A DNA stretch of 64,000 nt from Bradyrhizobium sp. ORS 278 (lineage in GTDB: Bacteria > Pseudomonadota > Alphaproteobacteria > Rhizobiales > Xanthobacteraceae). The stretch lies in assembly GCF_000026145.1 (NCBI RefSeq), contig NC_009445.1:2976001-3040000 (forward strand), in the 5' to 3' direction. Positions within the stretch are counted from its first letter, which is position 1. Every line of letters starts with the position of its first letter. A model generated the notes under the pieces. That model made no database searches. It worked only from the letters and a program-made list of their open reading frames with translations, and had not been told where the DNA came from. Below, in pieces: positions 18,411 through 25,974 of this stretch. The position numbers and the translations under genes were made by a program.

Positions 18411-18520
18411 GTCATTGCGAGCGAAGCGAAGCAATCCAGGGGTCCAGCGGGACTCCTGGATTGCTTCCGCGGAGCTTCGGGCTATGGCGGACGAGGCGTC
18501 GCTTCGCTCCTCGCAATCGC
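18411..18520. repeat. palindromic intergenic repeat, family A (interrupted copy)
   Basis: GTCATTGCGAGCGAAGCGAA and GCAATCCAGG on the left, CCTGGATTGCTTC then, after an insertion of about 35 bases, GCTTCGCTCCTCGCAAT on the right. Confidence 0.75.
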
Positions 18521-18531
18521 GATAGAGAGGC

Positions 18532-19728
18532 CTACAGCACGTTCTTCGACCCCGGAATCTGCCGCAGCACCCAGGTCGCGCCCCAGCTCAAGAGCACGCT
18601 GCCGATGAAGGCGATCGTCGCCTTCGCGATCGCCGGCAGGTTGAGGTCGAACAGCCAGTACTGGATCCATAGCACGATCGGATAGTGCACGAGGAACATG
18701 CCGTAGGCGTCGGCCTGCATGCGATCGAGCACGGAGAACTCCGAGCGACGATGATTGAGGAAGTAGGACAGGATCGCGAACATCATCGCCGCGCTGAAGA
18801 TGACGAAGAAGAAGCCGTAGGCTCCCTCGTACCAATGCGGCAGCACCGGCGGATTGCCGAGCACTTCGCGCTTGATCGTGATCAGCACCCAGAGCAGCGC
18901 GTAGGGCACCAGTGTCACGACGATCCAGGCGCCGAGACCGCGTTGCGACATCTGTCCTTCGGAGGCCAGCAGGCCGCGCTCGAAATTGGCTGAGCCGATG
19001 CCGGCGCCGGCGTAGAAATAGGCGGCGTAGAGCAGCACGCGGCTGGCCTGCACCGAGAAAGGTCCGGCCTCGAACCAGAAAGTCGGCCCGAAATACAGCC
19101 GCGACGGAATGTAGAGCAGGCCCGTGATCAGGAGGAACACGAGAAAGAAATCGCGTGGCTGCGCGAAGCCGCGCAGCGACAGCCGGTTGATCGGCTCGAG
19201 CAGGCGCGGCGAGACCCGGTAGAGCAGGGCGGCCGACGTGTCGAAGGCGAGCAGCACCCAGATGAACCAGACAGGGCCGCTCGGCCACGGACCAACCGTC
19301 ACAGTCTTCCACCAGAAGGCGGAGAAGCTGGTGTCAGGGTTGGCGCGCAGCTCGATCGCATAATAAGCGAGCGGAATCAGCGTCAGCGCGGCGATCACGA
19401 ACGGCAGGCCGAGCCGCAGCAGCCGGTCCCGCAGAAATTGCAGTGTCGTCTTGTGGGCAAGGCCCGACCACACGAACAGGCCCGACAAGAAGAAGAACAT
19501 GGCCATGAAGAAGCTGTCGGTGGCCAGCACGATGCCGTCGAAGCCGAGGAAGGAGGTCGAGTCGGTGTGCCCGAAGTAAGTGTAGGGGATCACCGCGTGA
19601 TGCAGCAGCACCACCAGCGTGAGGAAGGTGCGCGCATGGTCGAGTGCAGCATTGCGCGCCCGCGCCTTTGGCCGGACCTGCATCTCGACCTTGGCGGCCG
19701 CCGCCGATTGCGTAACCGATATGACCAT
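18532..19728 (-). CDS. acyltransferase family 3 membrane protein
   Basis: A 398-residue polytopic membrane protein, about ten segments. The N-terminal motif ALDHARTFLTLVVLLHHAVIPY contains the conserved histidine of the acyltransferase-3 family, which O-acylates sugars or other extracytoplasmic substrates (OafA/NodX/MdoC type). A later block WFIWVLLAFDTSAALLY and a C-terminal run of hydrophobic helices (ILSYFLNHR to MFLVHYPIVLWIQY) fit the family. ATG 19728 follows a GGGGGG stretch; longer upstream readings are not supported. The substrate is unknown. Confidence 0.88.
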   Translation of the reverse strand: MVISVTQSAAAAKVEMQVRPKARARNAALDHARTFLTLVVLLHHAVIPYTYFGHTDSTSFLGFDGIVLATDSFFMAMFFFLSGLFVWSGLAHKTTLQFLRDRLLRLGLPFVIAALTLIPLAYYAIELRANPDTSFSAFWWKTVTVGPWPSGPVWFIWVLLAFDTSAALLYRVSPRLLEPINRLSLRGFAQPRDFFLVFLLITGLLYIPSRLYFGPTFWFEAGPFSVQASRVLLYAAYFYAGAGIGSANFERGLLASEGQMSQRGLGAWIVVTLVPYALLWVLITIKREVLGNPPVLPHWYEGAYGFFFVIFSAAMMFAILSYFLNHRRSEFSVLDRMQADAYGMFLVHYPIVLWIQYWLFDLNLPAIAKATIAFIGSVLLSWGATWVLRQIPGSKNVL

Positions 19729-20145
19729 GTGCCCCCCGAGAGCCGCGCCGCTGTTGCCGTGCCCGTGCCGCCGCCGTGAGGTCGGGCCCCGCGACGCGGG
19801 CATGCAAACCTCGATCCAGGACTGCGCGAGCTGAAATGAATGAGCTCGTATGACCTGGCGGCGTCCGCCTTCGCAACAGATCCGCGAGTGACGTCGTCCA
19901 AGTATCAGATTTTCTGTTCGCTGGTGCAAACCAGCAAGCGCAGCGGCCCACAAGACGGTTTCGCACACACTCGCGGAAATTCAGCACTCACGATCGTTAC
20001 GTCTCACCGGCCGCTGACGTTACGGGCCATGAGGCCCGGAGTTGCGCAATCCCGGGCAGAACGCGTAACGGCCGCAGGAACCGGTTCCCGACGCCGCCGT
20101 TAGTGAGGCGACGCGCCGACGCGGCGCGAACCGGAGGACCATACC
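19729..20145. other. intergenic region between acyltransferase and DUF1328 genes
   Basis: About 417 bases between divergent genes. I see one clear element, the GGAAC-N16-CGTT promoter at 20077-20101. ORFs in this stretch (for example 19840-20103) lack ribosome sites and have composition unlike real genes. Confidence 0.55.
20077..20101 (+). promoter_or_regulatory. EcfG-type general-stress promoter
   Basis: GGAAC at 20077-20081 and CGTT at 20098-20101, separated by exactly 16 bases: the consensus of EcfG, the general stress sigma factor of alphaproteobacteria. It lies 44 bases upstream of the DUF1328 start codon. Confidence 0.65.
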
Positions 20146-20319
20146 GTGACTCTTCTCAAATGGGCGCTGCTGTTTTTCGTGATCTCCGTCGTTGCCGGCA
20201 TTCTCGGCTTCACCGGGGTCTCGGCAGCCTCCGCCGACATTGCGCGGATCCTGTTCTACATCTTCCTGGTGATCTTCCTCGTGCTCCTGATCCTCGGGCT
20301 GACGATCTTCAGGGTATAG
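20146..20319 (+). CDS. DUF1328 small membrane protein
   Basis: A 57-residue protein made of two membrane segments, [20 protein letters not shown] and [20 protein letters not shown], joined by [10 protein letters not shown]: the exact layout of the DUF1328/YtjA family. GTG at 20146 follows CCGGAGG with good spacing. Members are small stress-associated inner-membrane proteins of unknown action. An EcfG-type promoter lies just upstream, consistent with stress induction. The assignment to the family is firm; function unknown. Confidence 0.92.
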   Translation: MTLLKWALLFFVISVVAGILGFTGVSAASADIARILFYIFLVIFLVLLILGLTIFRV

Positions 20320-20403
20320 CGGGTGAGCCGCTAAACGATCGCGGCGATCGCCACGCCCAGGTTCGGCCCCGAGCCGACCTGGTGGCCGGGGATCAGCCCG
20401 CGA

Positions 20404-20766
20404 TCAATCCGCCACTTCTTCGATCCGAACCTTGTCCGGATAAAACGCCAGATGGCCCGTAATCTCGGTCATCGCGGGGAAAGGCGTCTCGTAGCTCCAG
20501 ATGGCATTGTCCAACGTCTTGCCGGGCGTCACGACGCTGAAATAGCTGGCGTCGCCCTTGTAGGGGCAATGCGTGACCCGATCCGTCTTCTTTAGCGCGG
20601 CCATGTTGGCATCGGCTCGCGGCACATACTGAACGGCCGGATAGCTCGCTTCCTTCAGCGTCAGCGCGCGGGTGGTTTCGGCGATGACGACGCCATCAGC
20701 CACGACGCGCACACGTTTCGGATTGGGTGTGATGGTGATCGGGTGATCCGGCCCTGGAAGCTTCAT
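20404..20766 (-). CDS. DUF427 domain-containing protein
   Basis: A 120-residue cytoplasmic protein with the DUF427 beta-tent pattern: RVRVVADGVVIAETTRALTL, YVPRADANMAALKKTDRVTHCPYKGDASYF, IWSYETPFPAMTEITGHLAFY. The start at 20766 (MKLPGPDHP) follows a GGGAGAGGA site. The family is widespread in bacteria, sometimes fused to other domains, and has no firm function. Its neighbour DUF1328 is on the opposite strand, convergent. Confidence 0.88.
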   Translation of the reverse strand: MKLPGPDHPITITPNPKRVRVVADGVVIAETTRALTLKEASYPAVQYVPRADANMAALKKTDRVTHCPYKGDASYFSVVTPGKTLDNAIWSYETPFPAMTEITGHLAFYPDKVRIEEVAD

Positions 20767-20995
20767 GTCCTCTCCCTCATCCCTCACGAGCGCCCGGGTG
20801 CGTCACCCGGTCATGCATCTTGTGTCTCTGCGCACTATATAGTGGTTCCGGGCGTGACCTCGAAACCGGTCCGCGCTAAATTCCGCCATCACGGTCGCGC
20901 GAGAACGCCTTGATTCGTGCTGTTCAGCGGGCCAAACAGGCGGCTGAAAGCCGCGGCGCTGTCGACCTTCGCCGCTGAAAAGGAGATGTACCGGG

Positions 20996-21235
20996 ATGCC
21001 CATGGATGCCCACGTGATCGAGGAGATGATCAAGGCCGCCATTCCCGACGCCCAGGTGACCATTCGTGATCTCGCCGGGGACGGCGATCATTACGCTGCC
21101 ACCGTGATCTCCGAAGCGTTCCGCGGCAAATCCCGCGTACAGCAGCATCAGCTTGTCTATCAATCGCTGCGCGGCCAGATGGGAGACGTCCTGCACGCGC
21201 TGGCGCTTCAGACCGGGGTGCCGGACCAACGCTGA
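20996..21235 (+). CDS. BolA/IbaG-family protein
   Basis: A 79-residue class II KH-like protein. BolA proteins partner with CGFS glutaredoxins to handle [2Fe-2S] clusters in iron regulation and cluster repair. The invariant segment is FRGKSRVQQHQLVYQSL with a conserved histidine (H-Q-L-V), and a second ligand candidate is His32 in GDGDHYAA. ATG 20996 follows AAGGAGATG; an ATG two codons later is possible. The matching glutaredoxin gene (25040) is 3.8 kb downstream rather than adjacent, separated by LtrA and the ergothioneine genes. Confidence 0.92.
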   Translation: MPMDAHVIEEMIKAAIPDAQVTIRDLAGDGDHYAATVISEAFRGKSRVQQHQLVYQSLRGQMGDVLHALALQTGVPDQR

Positions 21236-21271
21236 CAGGGGCTGCCACGCGGCAGCACGCATCGGGGGAAG

Positions 21272-22477
21272 ATGGCGGTGAACAATCCGCGCGGCGCGCT
21301 GTTCCGCGTCATCGAGCCGAATCAGCACGGCCGGGTCACCTTCGTCGAATTGTTCTTCGATCTCGTCTTCGTCTACGCGGTGACGCAGATCTCGCATTAC
21401 CTCCTCGGCCATTTCACGCTCCTCGGTGCCTTCCAGACGGGGATGCTGTTCCTCGCGGTCTGGTGGGTGTGGGTCTACACCGCCTGGGTCACCAACTGGC
21501 TCGATCCCGAGAAGGCGCTCGTCCGCGCCCTCTTGTTTGCCCTGATGCTCGCAGGGCTCATGCTGTCGATGTCTATCCCGAGGGCGTTCGAAGACCGGGG
21601 GCTGTGGTTCGCGCTGGCCTATGCGGTCATGCAGGTCGGGCGCACGGCGTTCTGGTGGACGGCGACGCCGCCGCAGCGGGCGGCCGTCCGCCGCAACGCG
21701 GCCCGCATCCTGTCCTGGCTGAGTACGTCCGCCATGCTCTGGCTGCTCGGCGGCTTCGCCGATGGCTCGACGCGCATGGCGCTATGGAGCGCGGCGCTGG
21801 CGCTCGAATACGTCTCCCCGGCGGTTCGTTTCTGGGTCCCGCGGCTCGGCGCCTCGACGGTGGAAGACTGGATGGTCGAGGGCGGCCACATGGCGGAGCG
21901 CTGCGCCGGCTTCATCATCATTGCGCTCGGCGAGTCGATCGTCGTGACCGGCGCAACCTTTGCCGATCTCGAATGGACGGGTGCCAACGCGGCGGCTTTT
22001 GCTTGCGCTTTCGTCGGCACCGTCGCGATGTGGGCGGTGTATTTCAACCGTGGCGCCGAGGCCGGCGCGGAGATGATCTCGCAGTCGCGCCAATCCGGGC
22101 TCGTCGCGCGCTCCGCCTATACGTACCTGCACATGCCGATCGTGGCCGGCATCATCGTTTCGGCGGTCGGGGACGAGATCGTCCTCAAACACCCGCTCGG
22201 CCACACGGACTTCACCGCCGCGGCGGTGCTGATCGGAGGACCCTTCGTCTTTCTGGCCGGAACCATCCTCTTCAAGCGCGAGGTCCGCGGATTTCTCCAA
22301 CTCTCGCACGGCGCCGGTCTGCTTGGTCTGATCGGCCTTGTCTGGTTCGCGACCGCACTGTCGCCGCTGGTTCTTTCAGCGCTGACGAGCGCGCTCTTGG
22401 CGATTGTGGCGCTGTGGGAGGTGCTGTCGCTGCGGTCGAAACCGGAGCCTCATGCCTCCTCGGCGACGAGCGCCTGA
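21272..22477 (+). CDS. low temperature requirement protein A (LtrA) family
   Basis: A 401-residue integral membrane protein with about ten to twelve segments. The N-terminal signature VTFVELFFDLVFVYAVTQISH defines the LtrA family, first noted in Listeria for growth in the cold; the biochemical role is unresolved. Further family blocks are HMAERCAGFIIIALGESIVV and YTYLHMPIVAGIIVSAVGDE. ATG 21272 follows TCGGGGGAAG. It starts 36 bases after the BolA gene. Its last 28 bases overlap the end of the convergent egtD gene. Confidence 0.9.
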   Translation: MAVNNPRGALFRVIEPNQHGRVTFVELFFDLVFVYAVTQISHYLLGHFTLLGAFQTGMLFLAVWWVWVYTAWVTNWLDPEKALVRALLFALMLAGLMLSMSIPRAFEDRGLWFALAYAVMQVGRTAFWWTATPPQRAAVRRNAARILSWLSTSAMLWLLGGFADGSTRMALWSAALALEYVSPAVRFWVPRLGASTVEDWMVEGGHMAERCAGFIIIALGESIVVTGATFADLEWTGANAAAFACAFVGTVAMWAVYFNRGAEAGAEMISQSRQSGLVARSAYTYLHMPIVAGIIVSAVGDEIVLKHPLGHTDFTAAAVLIGGPFVFLAGTILFKREVRGFLQLSHGAGLLGLIGLVWFATALSPLVLSALTSALLAIVALWEVLSLRSKPEPHASSATSA

Positions 22478-23424
22478 ACCGAGAACATTCTGTCCGCATC
22501 GGTCCAGACCGTCCGGACCTTCCAGCCGGAGCCGCGGGCCAGCGCGCCAAAGCGCTCGATGCTGTATTTGTAGCTGTTTTCGGTGTGGATGCTCTCGCCG
22601 GCCCGGAACGACACGGTGGTGCCGAGCAGCCGGGCCGTCTGCGGCTTGCGGGCAACCAGATGCATCTCGATACGGTGCTGCTCGCGGTTGTAAATCGCCC
22701 GGTGCACAAAGGCGGACAGGTCGAAATTGCCGCCGAGCTCGCGGTTGATGCGCAGCAGCAGGTTGAGGTTGAAGCGTGCGGTCACACCGGCCGCATCGTT
22801 GTAGGCCGCATGCAGGACGCGCTCGTCCTTCTCGAGATCGACGCCGACGATCATCAATGCGCCGGTGCCGAGGATCTCCCGCGCCGACCGCAGGAAACGG
22901 CAGGCTTCATGCGGCTCGAAATTGCCGATCGTCGAGCCCGGGAAGAAGCCCACTTTCGGCTTGCCGGCAGTGGCTTCGGGCAACTTGAACGCGGTGGTGA
23001 AATCGGCAATCACCGGATGCACGGCGAGATTGGGGAAGTCCCGGCGCAGGTCGTCGGATTGAGCCGTCAAAAAATCACCGGAAATATCGACCGGCACGTA
23101 GGCCGCAAAGCGGCAGCTCTTCAACAGCAGCCGCACCTTCGTGGTCGCGCCCGCGCCGAACTCGATCAGCGCCGCATCTGAAGGAATGATTGCCGCGATC
23201 TCGGCGCCGCGATCCCGGAGAATGCCAAGCTCGGTTCGTGTCGGATAGTACTCCGGCAGCCGCGTGATCTGCTCGAAAAGGTCGGATCCGGCCGCATCGT
23301 AGAAGTATTTCGGCGAGAGTTGCTTCGGCTGACGGGTCAGGCCCGCGACCGCGTCCTGCGCGAAGGCCGAGGTCTTATCGTCGGGAAGATGGGCATCGAC
23401 CAGAGCGTTGACGTGCACGTTCAT
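22450..23424 (-). CDS. egtD: L-histidine N-alpha-methyltransferase
   Basis: SAM-dependent enzyme that trimethylates histidine to hercynine, the first step of ergothioneine synthesis. A 324-residue member with family blocks QLSPKYFYDAAGSDLFEQIT, RLPEYYPTRTELGIL, SAM-site EFGAGATTKVRLLL, VPVDISGDFL, and GFFPGSTIGNF. The start at 23424 (MNVHVNALVDAHLP) avoids a weaker upstream extension. It follows egtB by 57 bases on the same strand, forming an egtB-egtD operon. The two genes alone suffice for hercynine and sulfoxide formation; the lyase EgtE is not in this window. Confidence 0.95.
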   Translation of the reverse strand: MNVHVNALVDAHLPDDKTSAFAQDAVAGLTRQPKQLSPKYFYDAAGSDLFEQITRLPEYYPTRTELGILRDRGAEIAAIIPSDAALIEFGAGATTKVRLLLKSCRFAAYVPVDISGDFLTAQSDDLRRDFPNLAVHPVIADFTTAFKLPEATAGKPKVGFFPGSTIGNFEPHEACRFLRSAREILGTGALMIVGVDLEKDERVLHAAYNDAAGVTARFNLNLLLRINRELGGNFDLSAFVHRAIYNREQHRIEMHLVARKPQTARLLGTTVSFRAGESIHTENSYKYSIERFGALARGSGWKVRTVWTDADRMFSVQALVAEEA

Positions 23425-23481
23425 GATACTCTCCTGGACGCGCACAAGCGCGACGATCGGCAACAAATATTCGAGGCTTTG

Positions 23482-24735
23482 TCAGCTGTAATCAGCAAGC
23501 CGAAGCCCCGTGAACTGCCAGCGGTGATGAGGATAGAAGAAGTTGCGGTAGGTGACGCGGCTGTGGTCCTCCGGCGTCGCCAGCGACGAGCCGCGCAGCA
23601 CGAGCTGATTGACCATGAACTTGCCATTGTACTCGCCGAGCGCGCCCTCGATCGGACGGTATCCGGGATAGGGGCTGTAGGCGCTGCGCGTCCACTGCCA
23701 GACGATGCCGAAGGCGTCGTTGAGCTGGTTGCCGCGCGCGGCGACCTCCCACTCCATCTCGGTCGGCAGATGCTTGCCCGACCAGCGCGCGAAGGCATCG
23801 GCCTCGTAGTAGCTGACGTGGCAGACGGGTGCGTTGGGGTCGACGGACTTCAATCCGCCGAGTGTCATGATCTTCCATTCGTCTTCGACCATGTACCAGT
23901 GCCCGGGCGCCTGCCAGCCTTCGCGGCTCGCGGCGGCAAAACCGTCCATCAGCCAGAGGGTGGCGGTGGCATAACCGCCGTCCGCCATGAAAGCGAGCCA
24001 TTCGGCATTGGTGACGAGGTTGCGAGCGATCTTGACCGGACCGACGAGGGCACGGTGGGCGGGTCCCTCATTGTCGAAATGATAGCCGTCACCGGCATGC
24101 CCGACGGTGTGGATGCCTTCGGCGAGGCTGATGCAGTCCTGACCGCTGCCCGCAGGTGCAGGAAAGCTCCAGGAGGGATCGTAGGCCGGGGCGGTCGGAT
24201 TCTGCGCGAAGGCATGAAGGATGTCGGTCAGCATCAGCTCCTGATGCTGCTGCTCATGGTTGAGGCCGACCTCGATCAAGGATTCGACTGCCGCCAAGGT
24301 CGCAGGGTCGGCTTGGCCGAGGAATTCGACCACCGCGGCATCGACGTGCCGCCGATAGGCCGTCACGTCGGCGACCCCCGGCCTGGTGATCAGGCCACGC
24401 TCGCCGCGCGTGTGGCGGGGGCCCGCACTGACGTAATAGGAATTGAACAGAAAAGCGTAATCCGGATGATAAGGGGCGTAGCCTGGGCAGTGTGCGCCGA
24501 GCACGAACTGTTCGAAGAACCACGTTGTGTGGGCGCGGTGCCATTTGATCGGGCTGGCATCCGGCATGGACTGGATGACCTGGTCCTCGGGGCTGAGCGG
24601 CGCCGCGCGGCGCTCCGTTTCGCCTCGGACCGCGAGAAACGCATCGATCAGCCTGCCGGCCAAGGAGCCTGGGCCGGGGGTCTGTGGCGCATCTGTGATG
24701 GGGAGCGGGGCCGCGGCGGAGGCTGAACTGGTCAC
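23482..24735 (-). CDS. egtB: ergothioneine synthase EgtB (hercynine sulfoxide synthase)
   Basis: Non-heme iron oxygenase that joins hercynine to a thiol donor using O2. The 417-residue protein has an N-terminal DinB-like domain and a C-terminal formylglycine-generating-enzyme-like domain. The iron ligands are His69 (WHRAHTTW) and His160/His164 (NHEQQHQE). C-terminal blocks include PTEMEWEVAARGN and YRNFFYPHHRWQFTGLRLA. A GTG start at 24735 follows GGAGA. First gene of egtB-egtD and immediately downstream of an EcfG-type promoter, which suggests induction in stress. Whether cysteine or gamma-glutamylcysteine is the donor cannot be read here. Confidence 0.95.
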   Translation of the reverse strand: MTSSASAAAPLPITDAPQTPGPGSLAGRLIDAFLAVRGETERRAAPLSPEDQVIQSMPDASPIKWHRAHTTWFFEQFVLGAHCPGYAPYHPDYAFLFNSYYVSAGPRHTRGERGLITRPGVADVTAYRRHVDAAVVEFLGQADPATLAAVESLIEVGLNHEQQHQELMLTDILHAFAQNPTAPAYDPSWSFPAPAGSGQDCISLAEGIHTVGHAGDGYHFDNEGPAHRALVGPVKIARNLVTNAEWLAFMADGGYATATLWLMDGFAAASREGWQAPGHWYMVEDEWKIMTLGGLKSVDPNAPVCHVSYYEADAFARWSGKHLPTEMEWEVAARGNQLNDAFGIVWQWTRSAYSPYPGYRPIEGALGEYNGKFMVNQLVLRGSSLATPEDHSRVTYRNFFYPHHRWQFTGLRLADYS

Positions 24736-25039
24736 GAGGGTCTCCGTGTGAATGGAGAGAACGATGTTCGACGGAACATGTTCCTTTGGGCAGTTCGTCC
24801 TAGATAGGGGCTTGGTTACGGGATGAAACCCTCGCTCCGGCTATAATATTGCTGTCATCAGGCTATGGCGGCGGCTCCGCCGGGCCGGGAGGCCGATCCT
24901 CGGCATTTTACTTTGGCTGACCAACGGTTTGCGCTACATATAGGGGGAGTGATGGTCGGCTGGGGACGGGCTCCGTCCCGGCGCGGCCAGCGCGCACCGA
25001 GCCCCAGGCGTTCCTTGAGGCGCCCTAGAGGAAGCGAAG
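24736..25039. other. intergenic region between egtB and grxD
   Basis: About 304 bases between divergent genes. It contains the EcfG-type promoter for egtB at 24760-24784. No supported gene is seen; the short ORF at 24865-25062 is Arg/Pro-rich, overlaps the grxD start and looks spurious. Confidence 0.55.
24760..24784 (-). promoter_or_regulatory. EcfG-type general-stress promoter for egtBD
   Basis: On the minus strand GGAAC (24784-24780) and CGTT (24763-24760) are separated by exactly 16 bases. The start codon of egtB is 25 bases further on, leaving a short leader with a GGAGA ribosome site. Confidence 0.7.
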
Positions 25040-25378
25040 ATGAGCATCGAGCAATTCATTGACAACGAAGTGAAGTCCAACGACGTCGTGCTGTTCATGA
25101 AGGGGACGCCGCAGTTTCCGCAGTGCGGATTTTCCGGCCAGGTCGTGCAGATCCTCGACCATGTCGGCGTCGGCTATAAAGGCCTGAACGTGCTGGAATC
25201 GGCCGAGCTCCGCAACGGCATCAAGACGTTCTCCAACTGGCCGACGATCCCGCAGCTATATGTGAAGGGCGAGTTCATCGGCGGCTGCGACATCGTCCGC
25301 GAAATGTTCCAGAGCGGCGAACTGCAGCAGCTGTTCACCGACAAGGGCATTCCGGTCGGCACGGCGGCCTCAGCCTGA
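25040..25378 (+). CDS. grxD: monothiol glutaredoxin, Grx4 type
   Basis: A 112-residue CGFS glutaredoxin that binds and transfers a [2Fe-2S] cluster with glutathione and BolA. The active site [10 protein letters not shown] places the single thiol at Cys29, and the glutathione-binding parts [28 protein letters not shown] are intact. ATG 25040 follows GGAAGCGAAG. A macrodomain gene starts at, or overlaps, its stop codon. The function as an iron-sulfur carrier is well established for this family. Confidence 0.96.
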   Translation: MSIEQFIDNEVKSNDVVLFMKGTPQFPQCGFSGQVVQILDHVGVGYKGLNVLESAELRNGIKTFSNWPTIPQLYVKGEFIGGCDIVREMFQSGELQQLFTDKGIPVGTAASA

Positions 25379-25944
25379 GCTATCGCGTCCGCACCATCGG
25401 CGCGACCCGCTTCGAGGTCGTCACCGCCGACATCACCAAGCTCGGCGTTGACGCGATCGTCAACGCCGCGAACTCGTCTCTGCTCGGCGGTGGCGGCGTC
25501 GACGGCGCGATCCATCGCGCGGCTGGGCCGGATCTCGCCATGGAGTGCCGCATGCTCCATGGCTGCAAGACCGGCGAGGCCAAGATCACCAAGGGCTACC
25601 GGCTGCCGGCGCGCCATGTGATCCACACCGTCGGCCCGGTCTGGCAGGGCGGCGATCGCGGCGAGCCGGAGCTGCTCGCCTCGTGCTATCGTCGCTCGAT
25701 CGAGCTGTGCCACAAGCATCTTCTGGACTCGGTTGCGTTCCCCGCGATCTCGACCGGGATCTTCCGCTTTCCCGCCGATCGTGCGGCCGCGATCGCGGTC
25801 GCCACTTCGATCGAGGCCATCAGCGAGGAGACCTCGCTCTCTCAGATCGTGTTCTGCTGCTTCTCCGAGCAGAGCGCCGAGCTGCACGACGCGGCGCTGA
25901 GCGAGGCGATCGCCAGCCGCTTCCGTGCCGGTCCGCCGCGGTGA
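25375..25944 (+). CDS. macrodomain protein (ADP-ribose/O-acetyl-ADP-ribose hydrolase type) with non-canonical start
   Basis: A macrodomain of the YmdB/MacroD class, which removes acetyl or ADP-ribosyl groups linked to ADP-ribose. Blocks seen: [27 protein letters not shown] (substrate loop 1, given here in two parts: [16 protein letters not shown] and AIHRAAG), [22 protein letters not shown], and [12 protein letters not shown] (loop 2). No ATG, GTG or TTG lies in frame between the last upstream stop (25177-25179) and 25540, yet the first 55 residues are perfect family sequence. The likely start is CTG 25375, which overlaps the grxD stop as CTGA; an ancestral ATGA overlap is implied. If 25540 is used, the nucleotide-binding loop is lost. 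Confidence 0.8.
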   Translation: MSYRVRTIGATRFEVVTADITKLGVDAIVNAANSSLLGGGGVDGAIHRAAGPDLAMECRMLHGCKTGEAKITKGYRLPARHVIHTVGPVWQGGDRGEPELLASCYRRSIELCHKHLLDSVAFPAISTGIFRFPADRAAAIAVATSIEAISEETSLSQIVFCCFSEQSAELHDAALSEAIASRFRAGPPR

Positions 25945-25974
25945 TCGCGATCTCTCGGCATCGGAGCAGCTAGC

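Larger units (their letters stand above)
18203..18531. other. repeat-filled intergenic region after purL
   Basis: No gene is visible. The region holds a family C palindrome (18211-18376), which itself has an internal duplication of TGCGTTCGC, followed by a family A unit (18411-18520) whose right arm is interrupted by about 35 bases. It separates purL from the convergent acyltransferase gene. Confidence 0.75.

Noticed and set aside
19840..20103. 87-codon ORF upstream of the DUF1328 gene
   Set aside because: No ribosome site, runs through an EcfG promoter, and its composition is unlike a protein.
24865..25062. 65-codon ORF before grxD
   Set aside because: Arg/Pro-rich, overlaps the grxD start and has no ribosome site.
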